Source: a virus. From it: 41,863 bases of DNA. Positions 31,246 through 40,273 of the stretch are shown one piece after another. A program made the position numbers and the translations under genes. The notes under the pieces are model-generated. The model ran no database searches, was not told the origin of the DNA, and worked only from the letters and a program-made list of their open reading frames with translations. The stretch covers positions 1-41,863 of the IMG/VR virus record IMGVR_UViG_3300045741_000080. One strand, written 5' to 3'. The stretch's first letter is position 1. Every line of letters starts with the position of its first letter.

Positions 31246-31629
31246 TTAATACCAATAGGTTATTTGTAAAATGGCGTTAGACCCATTCGTTTTGTTTAGA
31301 AACTTAAAACTATTTATTGCACTCAAAGAATCCAACCAAATAGAGTTTCCAGCCGGGATTACATGACCCCTTTCACTACCACCGGTTTGGACAGCGGCAT
31401 CAACAAAAGATACCCGAAGGTCATAAGTCTCAACCGTGACCAAAGCTCGTTTCGGGGTTTGCCCTGACGTAACCGTAAGAACGTTCAACAAGGACCGGCT
31501 GGTATCACTTGAAGCCACCCGTTGCGTAGCACCAGGAGACCCAAGCGTTACATGGACATCCTGCTCCGCATAAGCAATCCCGACACCCAGAAACAGACCA
31601 ACAACCAGTAGAACTAAGAACTTTCTCAT
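31246..31629 (-). CDS. Secreted protein with signal peptide
   Basis: A 127-residue protein with a signal peptide, MRKFLVLLVVGLFLGVGIAYA, cut before EQDVHV. The mature part looks like a small beta-sandwich (LVTVETYDLRVSF, HVIPAGNSIWLDSL). Because it opens the series of signal-bearing genes it may be a fibre base or a periplasmic factor. Family not recognised. Confidence 0.65.
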   Translation of the reverse strand: MRKFLVLLVVGLFLGVGIAYAEQDVHVTLGSPGATQRVASSDTSRSLLNVLTVTSGQTPKRALVTVETYDLRVSFVDAAVQTGGSERGHVIPAGNSIWLDSLSAINSFKFLNKTNGSNAILQITYWY

Positions 31630-31640
31630 TTTTAACCCTC

Positions 31641-31781
31641 CTATTTCTTTTTATCCGAGTTCCGGGTAACCGGGTTCTTCGGGTGTTTGCTGTTGTATAT
31701 CTTAGCCGCTTTTTCTTGGGCCTTATCGTATGGCATATCTTTAGAAAACTTGTCTCTCATGGATTCATAGGCTTTAGGCAT
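31641..31781 (-). CDS. Small basic phage protein (46 aa)
   Basis: A 46-residue protein, MPKAYESMRDKFSKDM with AQEKAAKIYNSKHPKNPVTR. This short MPKAYE...AAKIYN pattern is widespread in phage structural regions; its function is not known to me. AAAGGAG precedes the ATG, and the stop is TAG. Confidence 0.72.
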   Translation of the reverse strand: MPKAYESMRDKFSKDMPYDKAQEKAAKIYNSKHPKNPVTRNSDKKK

Positions 31782-31792
31782 TTTGTTCTCCT

Positions 31793-33586
31793 TTATTGTT
31801 GTTCAAATATACTTCCTTCACGACTAAGAACTTGAGTAGGCAACTGTCGTTTAGGAACAAAGTTTTTAGTTCTTGCACTATTCAATGCAAAAGCAATTCT
31901 TGAATTAATTTCCGGTTGAGCAATAATATGATTAAGTATTCCAGCCTTCAATCCGGTACTTAAACTACCGGTAGGAGCACCTACCGCTACCGTAGCCAAA
32001 ACATCTTGTAACTGTACTGCATTATGCTTCTGTATCCTCATGTAAGCTTTTTCAACAGCATCCTTTAAATTTATTAACCGTGCTTCCTTAGCATTTAAGG
32101 AATGAATGTCTGGATATTTCTCAAGAATAGCATTTGTAATATCTTCAGGAGATACTGTTTTCTTAATGCGGTCTTTAATATAATTAGCCGCATCAGTTAG
32201 CATCGGGATATTCCCTTTTTGATTTTTTAATGTATTAATTGCGGCAGATTCACCGGGGCTTAAAGTTTCTCTTGAAAAGTCTGCTTCTCTACGAATCAAC
32301 GGAGAAGGAGTTTGTTCAACAGGTTGTTGCGGTTTTTGTAGATAAACCGTCTGGTCAGCCTTCTTCGCACCAGGGGCAAAAGAAGTATCTGGAATCGTCC
32401 CTTTGTAAAAATTAGCCGGTTCTCTTGGCACATTGCCATAAGCTAACGGTTCACCTTCTACTTTACCTATTACCTGTTCTCGCCCAGGATTACGGATAAC
32501 CGGCATATCGCTATAAAGCATTTCAGATGAGATAGGAGGAACAGGTTGTGGTACTCCTTCTGCTATTGATTCTTCTATACCCTGTCTTAACCCACGGGCT
32601 TGTTGTTTGTCTGTTTCTATTTGGATACCCTTTAATTCTCCATAATTCTTCTTATGATGCAAATAAATCGCCTTCTTTGCTTCTTGAGCAATTTCTATGG
32701 GGATACCATCAGGATACGCATTACCGATCCTTTCTTTAATTCCGTTGATATGTTCCATAGCATTACTATATTCAGCAGGGTCGAGCATCTTTTTGTACAA
32801 ATCAGCAGCACTATCCATAGCTCCAACAACCGTTCTTGTAGGAACCTTTAATCCTTTGTCAGCCGCATCTGCGATTACTGTGTCTATAGCTCCGTTAATA
32901 TCATCCAGTTTGCCATAGATATTCTCAAGACCACGAGCATTGGGAACTATTCTTTCTTGTATCCCCTCTCTTGCATTTTGGTTGAATAATTCAGGATTCA
33001 TCTTCTTGGTTCTTGGTTGCTTTAAAACACTATTATACAAACCCAATTCAAGAGATTCAGGGATAACTGCACTAGTAACACCCCTTACCGCTCTACCGGC
33101 TGCATTGATAGGATTAATATTGCGTCCTATATTAGCAACCACATCACCCGCTTGTGTTAATTTTGGTGATTGAATTAATTTTCCTGTAGCAGAAGCCGCA
33201 CCACCACCTAAACCTAATAACCCAGAAAGATCCATTGCTACACCGGCAGGGTCTTGTCGAACTGTATTTTTAATATTCTCTAACCCACCATAACGCTTGG
33301 CATAAAAATCACCGATAGCATTTACCTCTTGTGGACGGCCAAGAGCAGTCATAAACAAGTTCTTTGCTGTATCTACCGGATGAGCAACCGCTTTAAGGGT
33401 ATTAGCATAAATATCAAATAAACTTTTAGGAATATTTTTTAAAGTATCTAACGCATATTCCCCAACTCCACCTTGAGGTTGAGTCGGAGGAGTAGGGACA
33501 ATACCCGCTTCTGCAAAAAGGTCTCTACCACCGCCAGCAGGAGCACCAGGGTCTATACCAGCCTCTTGAAACAAGTCTCTTGCCAT
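31793..33586 (-). CDS. Internal virion/ejection-type protein
   Basis: A 597-residue protein. The N-terminus has a duplicated motif, RDLFQEAGIDP and RDLFAEAGIVP, then a hydrophobic Gly-rich region (GVAMDLSGLLGLGGGAASAT), then a long helical body with Pro/Glu linker around 330-430. This make-up is typical of podovirus internal proteins that leave the head and form a channel through the envelope. No lytic transglycosylase motif is visible. It is coupled to the next upstream gene by a one-base overlap. Confidence 0.62.
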   Translation of the reverse strand: MARDLFQEAGIDPGAPAGGGRDLFAEAGIVPTPPTQPQGGVGEYALDTLKNIPKSLFDIYANTLKAVAHPVDTAKNLFMTALGRPQEVNAIGDFYAKRYGGLENIKNTVRQDPAGVAMDLSGLLGLGGGAASATGKLIQSPKLTQAGDVVANIGRNINPINAAGRAVRGVTSAVIPESLELGLYNSVLKQPRTKKMNPELFNQNAREGIQERIVPNARGLENIYGKLDDINGAIDTVIADAADKGLKVPTRTVVGAMDSAADLYKKMLDPAEYSNAMEHINGIKERIGNAYPDGIPIEIAQEAKKAIYLHHKKNYGELKGIQIETDKQQARGLRQGIEESIAEGVPQPVPPISSEMLYSDMPVIRNPGREQVIGKVEGEPLAYGNVPREPANFYKGTIPDTSFAPGAKKADQTVYLQKPQQPVEQTPSPLIRREADFSRETLSPGESAAINTLKNQKGNIPMLTDAANYIKDRIKKTVSPEDITNAILEKYPDIHSLNAKEARLINLKDAVEKAYMRIQKHNAVQLQDVLATVAVGAPTGSLSTGLKAGILNHIIAQPEINSRIAFALNSARTKNFVPKRQLPTQVLSREGSIFEQQ

Positions 33587-35097
33587 TATTGTATCCCCAA
33601 TTTTTGTTTAACTTGTTGAGGAGTCATCTTATATTTAATAGCCGTTGCATTAATATCAGCTTCAGTTGGTGGATTTTCAAGCTGTGGCTGTTGAACATCT
33701 GGATTCGCCACCTTAGTTTTATTAGGGTTTTGCCGTGCAAAAGCAGTACGCTCTAATGTTTTTCCATGTGATAATACAATATTTTCATAGGCTTTAGGGG
33801 CCAGCCTTGGGTCAAGAATGTCCATTGCCGCCTTATACGCCCACTCCCCACCTTGCTGGCCCATTACCCGTTGCAAGGCATCAGAAATCATAATTGTTTT
33901 CTTTTTAAGTAAGGCAGTATCGGGGTCAGATGATTCCGTACCAGCCCATTGTTGAATACCTTCTATGGTTCTAATATTGGTCGGCAATAATCCTTTGGCA
34001 TGGACTTTATTCCTGAGTTCTATCAATTCAGGTGCTTCCCGGTTATAGGTATAAGAAGCGGCAGCGGCAGCAGTCGCTTGTGCACCTCCCGTAGACCTTT
34101 CCCTGGACCGTTGCCCTGCTAATTCTACGTCAGCAGATGCAGGGATATATCTTCCAGGGTCTTTATTAATGTCAATACCCTTAACTTGTCTTGGAGTACC
34201 ACCTGGATATTTTTCACTAACATCTTGGGTATCTACTACTGAATAAAATCTTTCATTAGCATATGAAGCTCCTCTCGCTTGAGAACCGGCAACATTTATC
34301 TGTAACTTCTCCGCTGTTTTATTAGTGTAATCCCTAAAGGCATTTGCATATTCAGAAGTTCCTAATTTACCCTTAAATTGTGGATAAACAGCCTCGAATC
34401 CAGCCCGTTTGGTTTCTTCCGCATCGGAAGTAGTATCAACCCCAAGCAACTTCCTAACCGAGTGAGGAATTGAACTAAACGGGTCTGGCCCTGTTTCTCC
34501 TTGTGGTAAACCTTGGGGAAAATACTTTTCCATCAACTTTTCTTTAAAATCCTTTTCTTTAGGATTGGTATAAACAGGAACACCATTCTGAATCAAAGCC
34601 GCACCAGGAGCAACGGAATGAGCTTTAATCTTTTCCAAAAAAGCCGCCTTAGCTAATTCCCTTGCTGTTTGTTCAGGTTCATCTAACTTCTGAACTGCAC
34701 TCGTGATAAAAGGTGAAATACTGCTAACCGGCATTTTAGATTGACCTGAACTTATCGCTTGTAACGCATTAGATAAAGAATCAAGTCTCCTGTTGCCTTT
34801 CAATACGTTTTGTGAAGAATTGACACCCGCATCAACTACCTCTTGTGGAGAGGTTGAAAAATCACTTTGAGTGTCAACTGTAGGGTCAACCGGTTGTGTT
34901 TTAAGAATCTTGGACATCGCTCCACCGACACCGGGAGTATATTCGGGTTCTCTCAGACCGGTAACGTAATCCTGCAGAAACTTTGCTGTCCCTTGGTTGG
35001 ATTCTTGTTCCCTCTGAATCTGACGTTCTTCAGCAGCCCGTTGTTGAGCCAGAGTCATTACCGTCTTGAATATGTCCCAATCACCCATTATAGCCAT
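33586..35097 (-). CDS. Internal virion-type protein
   Basis: A 503-residue, helical, Gln/Ala-rich protein (TLAQQRAAEERQIQREQE near the N-terminus). It carries no recognised domain. Its position among large structural genes suggests an internal or ejection protein. AGGAGA precedes the ATG. The C-terminal ATAIKYKMTPQQVKQKLG segment may be a short helical motif also seen at the ends of such proteins. Confidence 0.6.
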   Translation of the reverse strand: MAIMGDWDIFKTVMTLAQQRAAEERQIQREQESNQGTAKFLQDYVTGLREPEYTPGVGGAMSKILKTQPVDPTVDTQSDFSTSPQEVVDAGVNSSQNVLKGNRRLDSLSNALQAISSGQSKMPVSSISPFITSAVQKLDEPEQTARELAKAAFLEKIKAHSVAPGAALIQNGVPVYTNPKEKDFKEKLMEKYFPQGLPQGETGPDPFSSIPHSVRKLLGVDTTSDAEETKRAGFEAVYPQFKGKLGTSEYANAFRDYTNKTAEKLQINVAGSQARGASYANERFYSVVDTQDVSEKYPGGTPRQVKGIDINKDPGRYIPASADVELAGQRSRERSTGGAQATAAAAASYTYNREAPELIELRNKVHAKGLLPTNIRTIEGIQQWAGTESSDPDTALLKKKTIMISDALQRVMGQQGGEWAYKAAMDILDPRLAPKAYENIVLSHGKTLERTAFARQNPNKTKVANPDVQQPQLENPPTEADINATAIKYKMTPQQVKQKLGIQ

Positions 35098-35110
35098 GAT
35101 AGTCTCCTGC

Positions 35111-36127
35111 TTACCAAGCGTTTCTTGCGGCCAACCGTTCAGCGGCGGTTGGAAGACTCATCTTATATTTATCATTCAAGTTTTTAACAATCTGCTCATT
35201 CTCCCAAATCCTACGCCCTGCATCTTCACCAAACATATCAGGGTTATTGGAATGAGTATAAAGATTCTTAGATTGTTCATCCAAAGCATTCCATTGTTCA
35301 TCAAAAGGATTAAACCCTTGCTGTGCCTTTATCGCCTGACCTGTAGGATCACTACTCAGATAATTCGGATTCCACCCACTTCCCTTATCGAAATTAGACC
35401 AATCTGGCAAGGAAGGTAATCCCATAGCTTGTGCCAATTTACCTTTTAATGGACCGAACATATCATTTATCTGATTACCGCTATATCCACTATTCCCAAC
35501 CCCACCAGTTTGATAATATTGACTCGATTCCTGCAACATCCGGTCATAGAGGTCTTTGGGAGTCCACCCACCAGGATCAAGCATCTGATTAGGGTTTTCC
35601 GAATCAAGACCGGATATTTCCCTGGATAGTTCTTTCGGCTTTATCCCGTATTGACTCTCTGAATTAGACCAATCTATATTTTTACCAGTTAAAATATCTG
35701 TAAGCATCTTCCCTGTTCTTCGGGTATCAAATGCCTTTTCCACCGGCTCATTACGTCCAGAACCAGCCTGATACCGCAAATAAGCCATAACTAACGGAGC
35801 GGCAACCGTAGCCCAAGACCCCGCCCCCATTGAAGTAGCCCCCTCTGTAGCTGCACCTTCTGCTCCTGCGCCAGCCCCTTCAATAGCCCCAGATCCTTCT
35901 ACAGCACCACCACCGGCCCCGGTAGCGGTATCTGAATACAATGGCTTGATATACTCATTCCATAACGGTTGCCCGTATTCTCTCCATCCTGCTTTGATAC
36001 CTTGCCGACCTAATATATTAGCAAGTGTACTATAAATATTCCCTCCACTACTCCCTGAAGGAGCAGATGGTTGAGCTTGCTGGCTGTTTGTTTGTACCGT
36101 ATATGGGCCAAACTTTAATAAAGCCAT
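35111..36127 (-). CDS. Virion protein with Gly/Ala-rich hydrophobic segment
   Basis: A 338-residue protein. Residues about 70-125 are dominated by Gly, Ala and Glu and end in ATVAAPLVMAYLRY, a possible membrane-inserting part. The rest is polar with Gln, Asn and Ser. By position and composition it is a likely ejection or tail-lumen protein. No enzyme motif is visible. Confidence 0.55.
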   Translation of the reverse strand: MALLKFGPYTVQTNSQQAQPSAPSGSSGGNIYSTLANILGRQGIKAGWREYGQPLWNEYIKPLYSDTATGAGGGAVEGSGAIEGAGAGAEGAATEGATSMGAGSWATVAAPLVMAYLRYQAGSGRNEPVEKAFDTRRTGKMLTDILTGKNIDWSNSESQYGIKPKELSREISGLDSENPNQMLDPGGWTPKDLYDRMLQESSQYYQTGGVGNSGYSGNQINDMFGPLKGKLAQAMGLPSLPDWSNFDKGSGWNPNYLSSDPTGQAIKAQQGFNPFDEQWNALDEQSKNLYTHSNNPDMFGEDAGRRIWENEQIVKNLNDKYKMSLPTAAERLAARNAW

Positions 36128-36131
36128 TTTA

Positions 36132-36725
36132 TCACCCGTACATTGAGTTCCAAAGGTCAGCGTCCAAAGCAGGGTCCACTACTGCATCTCCCGCTCCACC
36201 AGTTATGCCTTCCGTAGCTGTAGGTGTGAAATCCCCATAATCCATACCACCAGACCCGGAAAAACCAGCAAGCAACTGATCCAATGGACCGGCACCACTC
36301 ATTTGAGGAGTCTGATAAGGAGATATATCCCCACCCATATCAGGAGTAGGGGTAGCACCAGCAGGTACCGGAGTAGGTGTAGCTTGAGAATTTTGAGAAA
36401 ACAGCTTTTCCATAAACTTATCCCAAAACCCATTACCGGCCTGTCCCCCCTTCTGAGGGTTCATTTGACCCATGAGATTAGAAGCAAGATAATATTGCAC
36501 CAGCTTATCCATTAAGCTACCCGCTTGGTTTTGCTGGCTTCCCTGCCCTTGTGTAGCCGCTAATTGGGTATGCCACCGGTTGAAGGGCATTTCACGGCCA
36601 CCCATCTTAACCGTAGTCGGAGTCCCGGCTCTCCGATAAATATCGTTATATTGGTCATAAACCTCTTGCTGATCCGGGGTTCTTCCACCTGTGAAATACG
36701 ATGATAAATAACTTCCAACGCTCAT
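36132..36725 (-). CDS. Virion-associated hypothetical protein
   Basis: A 197-residue protein with Gln- and Gly-rich low-complexity regions and a Pro/Thr-rich middle (ATPTPVPAGATPTPDMGG). It lies in the tail/internal gene group, with its stop four bases before the next start. Family not recognised. Confidence 0.52.
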   Translation of the reverse strand: MSVGSYLSSYFTGGRTPDQQEVYDQYNDIYRRAGTPTTVKMGGREMPFNRWHTQLAATQGQGSQQNQAGSLMDKLVQYYLASNLMGQMNPQKGGQAGNGFWDKFMEKLFSQNSQATPTPVPAGATPTPDMGGDISPYQTPQMSGAGPLDQLLAGFSGSGGMDYGDFTPTATEGITGGAGDAVVDPALDADLWNSMYG

Positions 36726-36737
36726 TTCGCCACCTCC

Positions 36738-37427
36738 TTATAAGTATGGGAGCAATGAAGACCAATCCCAAGAACTACCCTGTGAATTACTTGAACTTTG
36801 ATTATGGGAACTGCCTTCTGCATATTTGGATATATCCATAACCTTCTGAAGCAAGTTTTGCTGATTACTGGAAAGCAACCCTTGATAAATAGTCGCTAAG
36901 TTACTCATTTTATCAGGTATCGCAGCTTGTTGTTGAGCCGCATAGACATTAGCCCCGGCTATGTTCTGAGCGGCCAATTCATTATTACGTTTTTGGATAT
37001 CAGATAACGCATCACCAGTAACCGAACTGTTTAAAATGCCACGGCTTGACATATTATTCATCACCGGTTGGTATGTCTGCTGAACATTCTCCATTGACTT
37101 CATGTATTGGTCTATCAATGCTTCCCGTTGCTTCTCTATGTTGGCATAAGCGTTTTGACCATTGTTACCATAAAAATTCTGGTAAATATTATCTAAATAA
37201 CCCATTCCTTTATATGCAGGATTATTTTTATCTAAAAAACCTGGGAATTGACCACTAAGCCAAGATGTAGCTCCAGATCGTAAACTAGGATCATACCCCG
37301 CATAATTATAGGAACTCCCGCTACTGGATGACTCACTGCTTTGTTCAGAACCGGAAGGAGCACCTTGAGGAAATTCGATAGTTCCCGCTGCATTTCCAAC
37401 TTGTTCATAACCATTATACCAACCCAT
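36738..37427 (-). CDS. Virion-associated protein (SSRGILNSS motif)
   Basis: A 229-residue protein. The segment MSSRGILNSSVTGDALSDIQ is one often met in phage tail-internal or needle-like proteins; the family function is unclear. Ser-rich ends flank a helical centre. AGGAGGTG four bases before the ATG at 37427 decides the start. Confidence 0.6.
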   Translation of the reverse strand: MGWYNGYEQVGNAAGTIEFPQGAPSGSEQSSESSSSGSSYNYAGYDPSLRSGATSWLSGQFPGFLDKNNPAYKGMGYLDNIYQNFYGNNGQNAYANIEKQREALIDQYMKSMENVQQTYQPVMNNMSSRGILNSSVTGDALSDIQKRNNELAAQNIAGANVYAAQQQAAIPDKMSNLATIYQGLLSSNQQNLLQKVMDISKYAEGSSHNQSSSNSQGSSWDWSSLLPYL

Positions 37428-37437
37428 ATCACACCTC

Positions 37438-39396
37438 CTAAGTGACCCTTGAAAGGATAGCACACTCCAACAAAATACGATCCAACCAATGTGAACCCCC
37501 TATAGAACTTAACCCGCTTATCATAAACTTAACTTGTTCAAACTCAAAGCTAAGATGATTTATGTTTTGGAATATGGTATAGAACTGATTCATCGTTAAG
37601 GTTTCAATAGCTGTACCGGAAAAGTTATTATAAATAGTCAAAGTATACGTTCCCGCTTGCTTACCACTAAGAACACAATCAACATAACTTGCTTTCTTAG
37701 CCATATGCGTAAAAAGATCGTGCCAACCAGTAGTTAAAGACAACGTGAAATCACGTGAATTATCTTGTGTCGCTGTCTCATTCAAATAATATAAATTTCC
37801 ATCATACATACCTAAAGCAATGGTCCCATTCATATTAGCCATAGCTGTTATTTTGTTATTATTGGCTGTTGAAGAAACATTAAAATCATATGTAGTCCAT
37901 GCCCCAATTTCTAAATCAAAAACAAATACAGAAGAACTCGGTCCAGCAATATATCCTGCTGAAAACCAATATTGACTATCTTCTAAATTATTGGTTGAAA
38001 AATTACCAGTATAAAGAGTGATATAATTATTTACCTTTTTGCTAATCATTCCCTGCTCAACATCTCCATACTTCTGCATAGTACGAAGTGAGTAAATTCC
38101 CCGTGAATCCTTAAATATTAAATCTCCACCAACAGATTGTATAGAATCTTGAGATTCAGCGGTAACACCATCAAATATCTTCTTAGCAGTATATTCAGCA
38201 GGAGTGTCACCGGTTAAGAGATAGATTGCTTTGGGGTTATCTGCAAAAATATAAATATCACCATAAAATGAAAACGCTCCATTTATTTTATAATGCCCAT
38301 CGAAGATTAAATATCCACCTCCATTGGCTGTTGACCAATCGTTAGGATCGTTAACATTACAATACCATAACCAATTAGGATGTATATTATCATTGCAATA
38401 AATTCTATTTTGTTTTTGAATAACAAAAGAAGCATAAGGAGCAGTAACAATTAATTCTATTTTAATAACAACATCATTCGTTAATAAGCTGGTCCAAAGA
38501 CCATCATAATATTTCAAATATCCATTAAGATTTGCGTTTGCCCCACTTAAATAACCTACACCTATTGTTCCATCACCACCACCACCCCAAAGAATAGCTA
38601 AATGATATGATGTTGAAGGACTTAACGCTGTTGTAAATGTAAAAGTATACGTTCTTAACATATCAGCATAAACGGATGCAGGATCTAAAGTAGTTGAACT
38701 TGTCTCAATTACCGTTGAACCATTGCTCGCATAAAGGACAGCAGTAATATTTCCTGTACAAGTTCCGGTTACGGCTCTTATTAATTTAACAGAAATAGAA
38801 GATAAAGTAGCTGTACCAGAAAATGCAGGAGTAGTAAAAAACTGCGCTACTCTACCTACCCCCCCATTAGTCATAGCAACAATATCTCCAGCTGGGTTTA
38901 AATTGTCTAAACCATCAATAAGAATATTACTAGTAGCAATCCCTATATCGGTAAGATTACCAAAACTTTGTCCATCCCAATATTTTAATATTCCACCATC
39001 TGCCACAATCAGCTTATTATTAAATCGACACATCCTACCACGAGTAGAAGATAAATCCCCTATCTTGGTAAAAGCACCAGCATTTAGATAGTTCAAGTCA
39101 GAATCAGCTACTGCCAACCAATATGCTGTTCCCGATGAAGATACAAAATGAAAAAGATCGTTAATAGAGCCGTTAGCTGGAGCATTAAGAGAAGACTTTA
39201 ATAATCCACTACGGCTTTTTAATTTAACACCCCGATTTGTCTTTTTAAACTTCCAATTAATAATAGATGAAAGTTCTGTTTCATCCAAAGCCATTAAATT
39301 AAGTTCATTAGTGTTCAATCCACCGGAAAAGTTATCCAAAACCAAAGTAACCGGCTTAGCATTGGTAGTGGGCTTACTGGAAGGGTTTATAGACAT
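37438..39396 (-). CDS. Tail hub/nozzle-like stabilisation protein
   Basis: A 652-residue beta-rich protein. It begins with LVLDNFSGGLNTNELN and a following SRSG segment (RSGLLKSS), the usual opening of podovirus stabilisation or nozzle proteins with a propeller-like core (repeated strand-turns such as IYIFADNPKAIYLLTG and DLIFKDSRGIYSLRTMQ). An insertion around residues 190-300 resembles a jelly roll (TGTCTGNITAVLYASNGS...). It would close the tail below the adaptor. TAGGAG lies before the ATG at 39396, preferred to an ATG eight codons upstream. Confidence 0.72.
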   Translation of the reverse strand: MSINPSSKPTTNAKPVTLVLDNFSGGLNTNELNLMALDETELSSIINWKFKKTNRGVKLKSRSGLLKSSLNAPANGSINDLFHFVSSSGTAYWLAVADSDLNYLNAGAFTKIGDLSSTRGRMCRFNNKLIVADGGILKYWDGQSFGNLTDIGIATSNILIDGLDNLNPAGDIVAMTNGGVGRVAQFFTTPAFSGTATLSSISVKLIRAVTGTCTGNITAVLYASNGSTVIETSSTTLDPASVYADMLRTYTFTFTTALSPSTSYHLAILWGGGGDGTIGVGYLSGANANLNGYLKYYDGLWTSLLTNDVVIKIELIVTAPYASFVIQKQNRIYCNDNIHPNWLWYCNVNDPNDWSTANGGGYLIFDGHYKINGAFSFYGDIYIFADNPKAIYLLTGDTPAEYTAKKIFDGVTAESQDSIQSVGGDLIFKDSRGIYSLRTMQKYGDVEQGMISKKVNNYITLYTGNFSTNNLEDSQYWFSAGYIAGPSSSVFVFDLEIGAWTTYDFNVSSTANNNKITAMANMNGTIALGMYDGNLYYLNETATQDNSRDFTLSLTTGWHDLFTHMAKKASYVDCVLSGKQAGTYTLTIYNNFSGTAIETLTMNQFYTIFQNINHLSFEFEQVKFMISGLSSIGGSHWLDRILLECAILSRVT

Positions 39397-39404
39397 ATCA
39401 TCTC

Positions 39405-39608
39405 CTAATGCACTACACAAATAGTATCAGGGTCAGTATTGGTTCGATACAAATCACCAGCAACAAGACCACCTGCTATAGCCGCTGCATTATTGGCATA
39501 AGCTGGTAAAGAGGTAAGTTGCAACAAAGCAACAAGGTTCCTCAATACTTCGGGAGTCTTACCCTTCTCCACTAAATCTATATTTCCAATATAATTTCGA
39601 TCAGCCAT
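39405..39608 (-). CDS. Small phage protein, GDLYRT motif
   Basis: A 67-residue protein. The C-terminus, YANNAAAIAGGLVAGDLYRT followed by DTICVVH, is a short motif found in many phage structural operons, sometimes as a fibre-tip-like peptide. The function is not established. It lies between adaptor and hub genes. Confidence 0.68.
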   Translation of the reverse strand: MADRNYIGNIDLVEKGKTPEVLRNLVALLQLTSLPAYANNAAAIAGGLVAGDLYRTNTDPDTICVVH

Positions 39609-39610
39609 TA

Positions 39611-40273
39611 CTACTCCCAGGAAAACCCATCATCAAACCCAATTTCAAATCCATCCCGACCAAATACCGTTTCCATAGCAATCCGATCAAGTTCAGCGTA
39701 TTCCATACCGTCCCGTTGAGCGGCCCCTACGTTTTCAGACCGATCCCGGCATTTGCTGATAACAAACTTTTCTATAGCCTCATCAAACTGACCATCCCAA
39801 GGTACAGGGCCACCGGTTGAGCTGATAACTTGTTTAACATAATGATAATATTTAATGTCATACTTCTTATCACCTCGTGGATGGACATAAAGCCTGTTCC
39901 CCCTTATGTACCACTCTGTAGGAGCACCAGAATTAACAGAAGTCTCCGCTTCCCAACCGTCTATAGCATCTTCATCGGCCTTACCCATTGGACTTGTGCC
40001 ATTGGTTAGGTTAAATACACGATGCTTACCATACTTATTAGCTGCCATTTTAATGAAGTTGTCCGGTAACGCCTTTGATACCGTACCAGTACCATAAGTC
40101 ACAGAAGTAGCAGACTCGGCAATCTTAGCATCCATAGCAGCCAGTTTACGAGAAAGATACGATATCGCTTTATTACCATAAACCAGTAACTCAGCATCGA
40201 CATAATCTTTCTGCGATGTATCGTGAAGCTCATAGAGCATATTCGTTTTAAGCGTCTTGTATTTCGTTGCCAT
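39611..40273 (-). CDS. Head-tail adaptor/connector protein
   Basis: A 220-residue protein. LKTNMLYELHDTSQKDYVDA at the start, a central SKALPDNFIKM strand and HPRGDKKYDIKYYHYVK, then a helical end, resemble adaptor proteins of the SU10/gp4-like group that dock under the portal. The assignment is by general resemblance and by position before the hub gene. GGAG precedes the ATG, and the gene overlaps the GT9 gene by 26 bases. Confidence 0.65.
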   Translation of the reverse strand: MATKYKTLKTNMLYELHDTSQKDYVDAELLVYGNKAISYLSRKLAAMDAKIAESATSVTYGTGTVSKALPDNFIKMAANKYGKHRVFNLTNGTSPMGKADEDAIDGWEAETSVNSGAPTEWYIRGNRLYVHPRGDKKYDIKYYHYVKQVISSTGGPVPWDGQFDEAIEKFVISKCRDRSENVGAAQRDGMEYAELDRIAMETVFGRDGFEIGFDDGFSWE

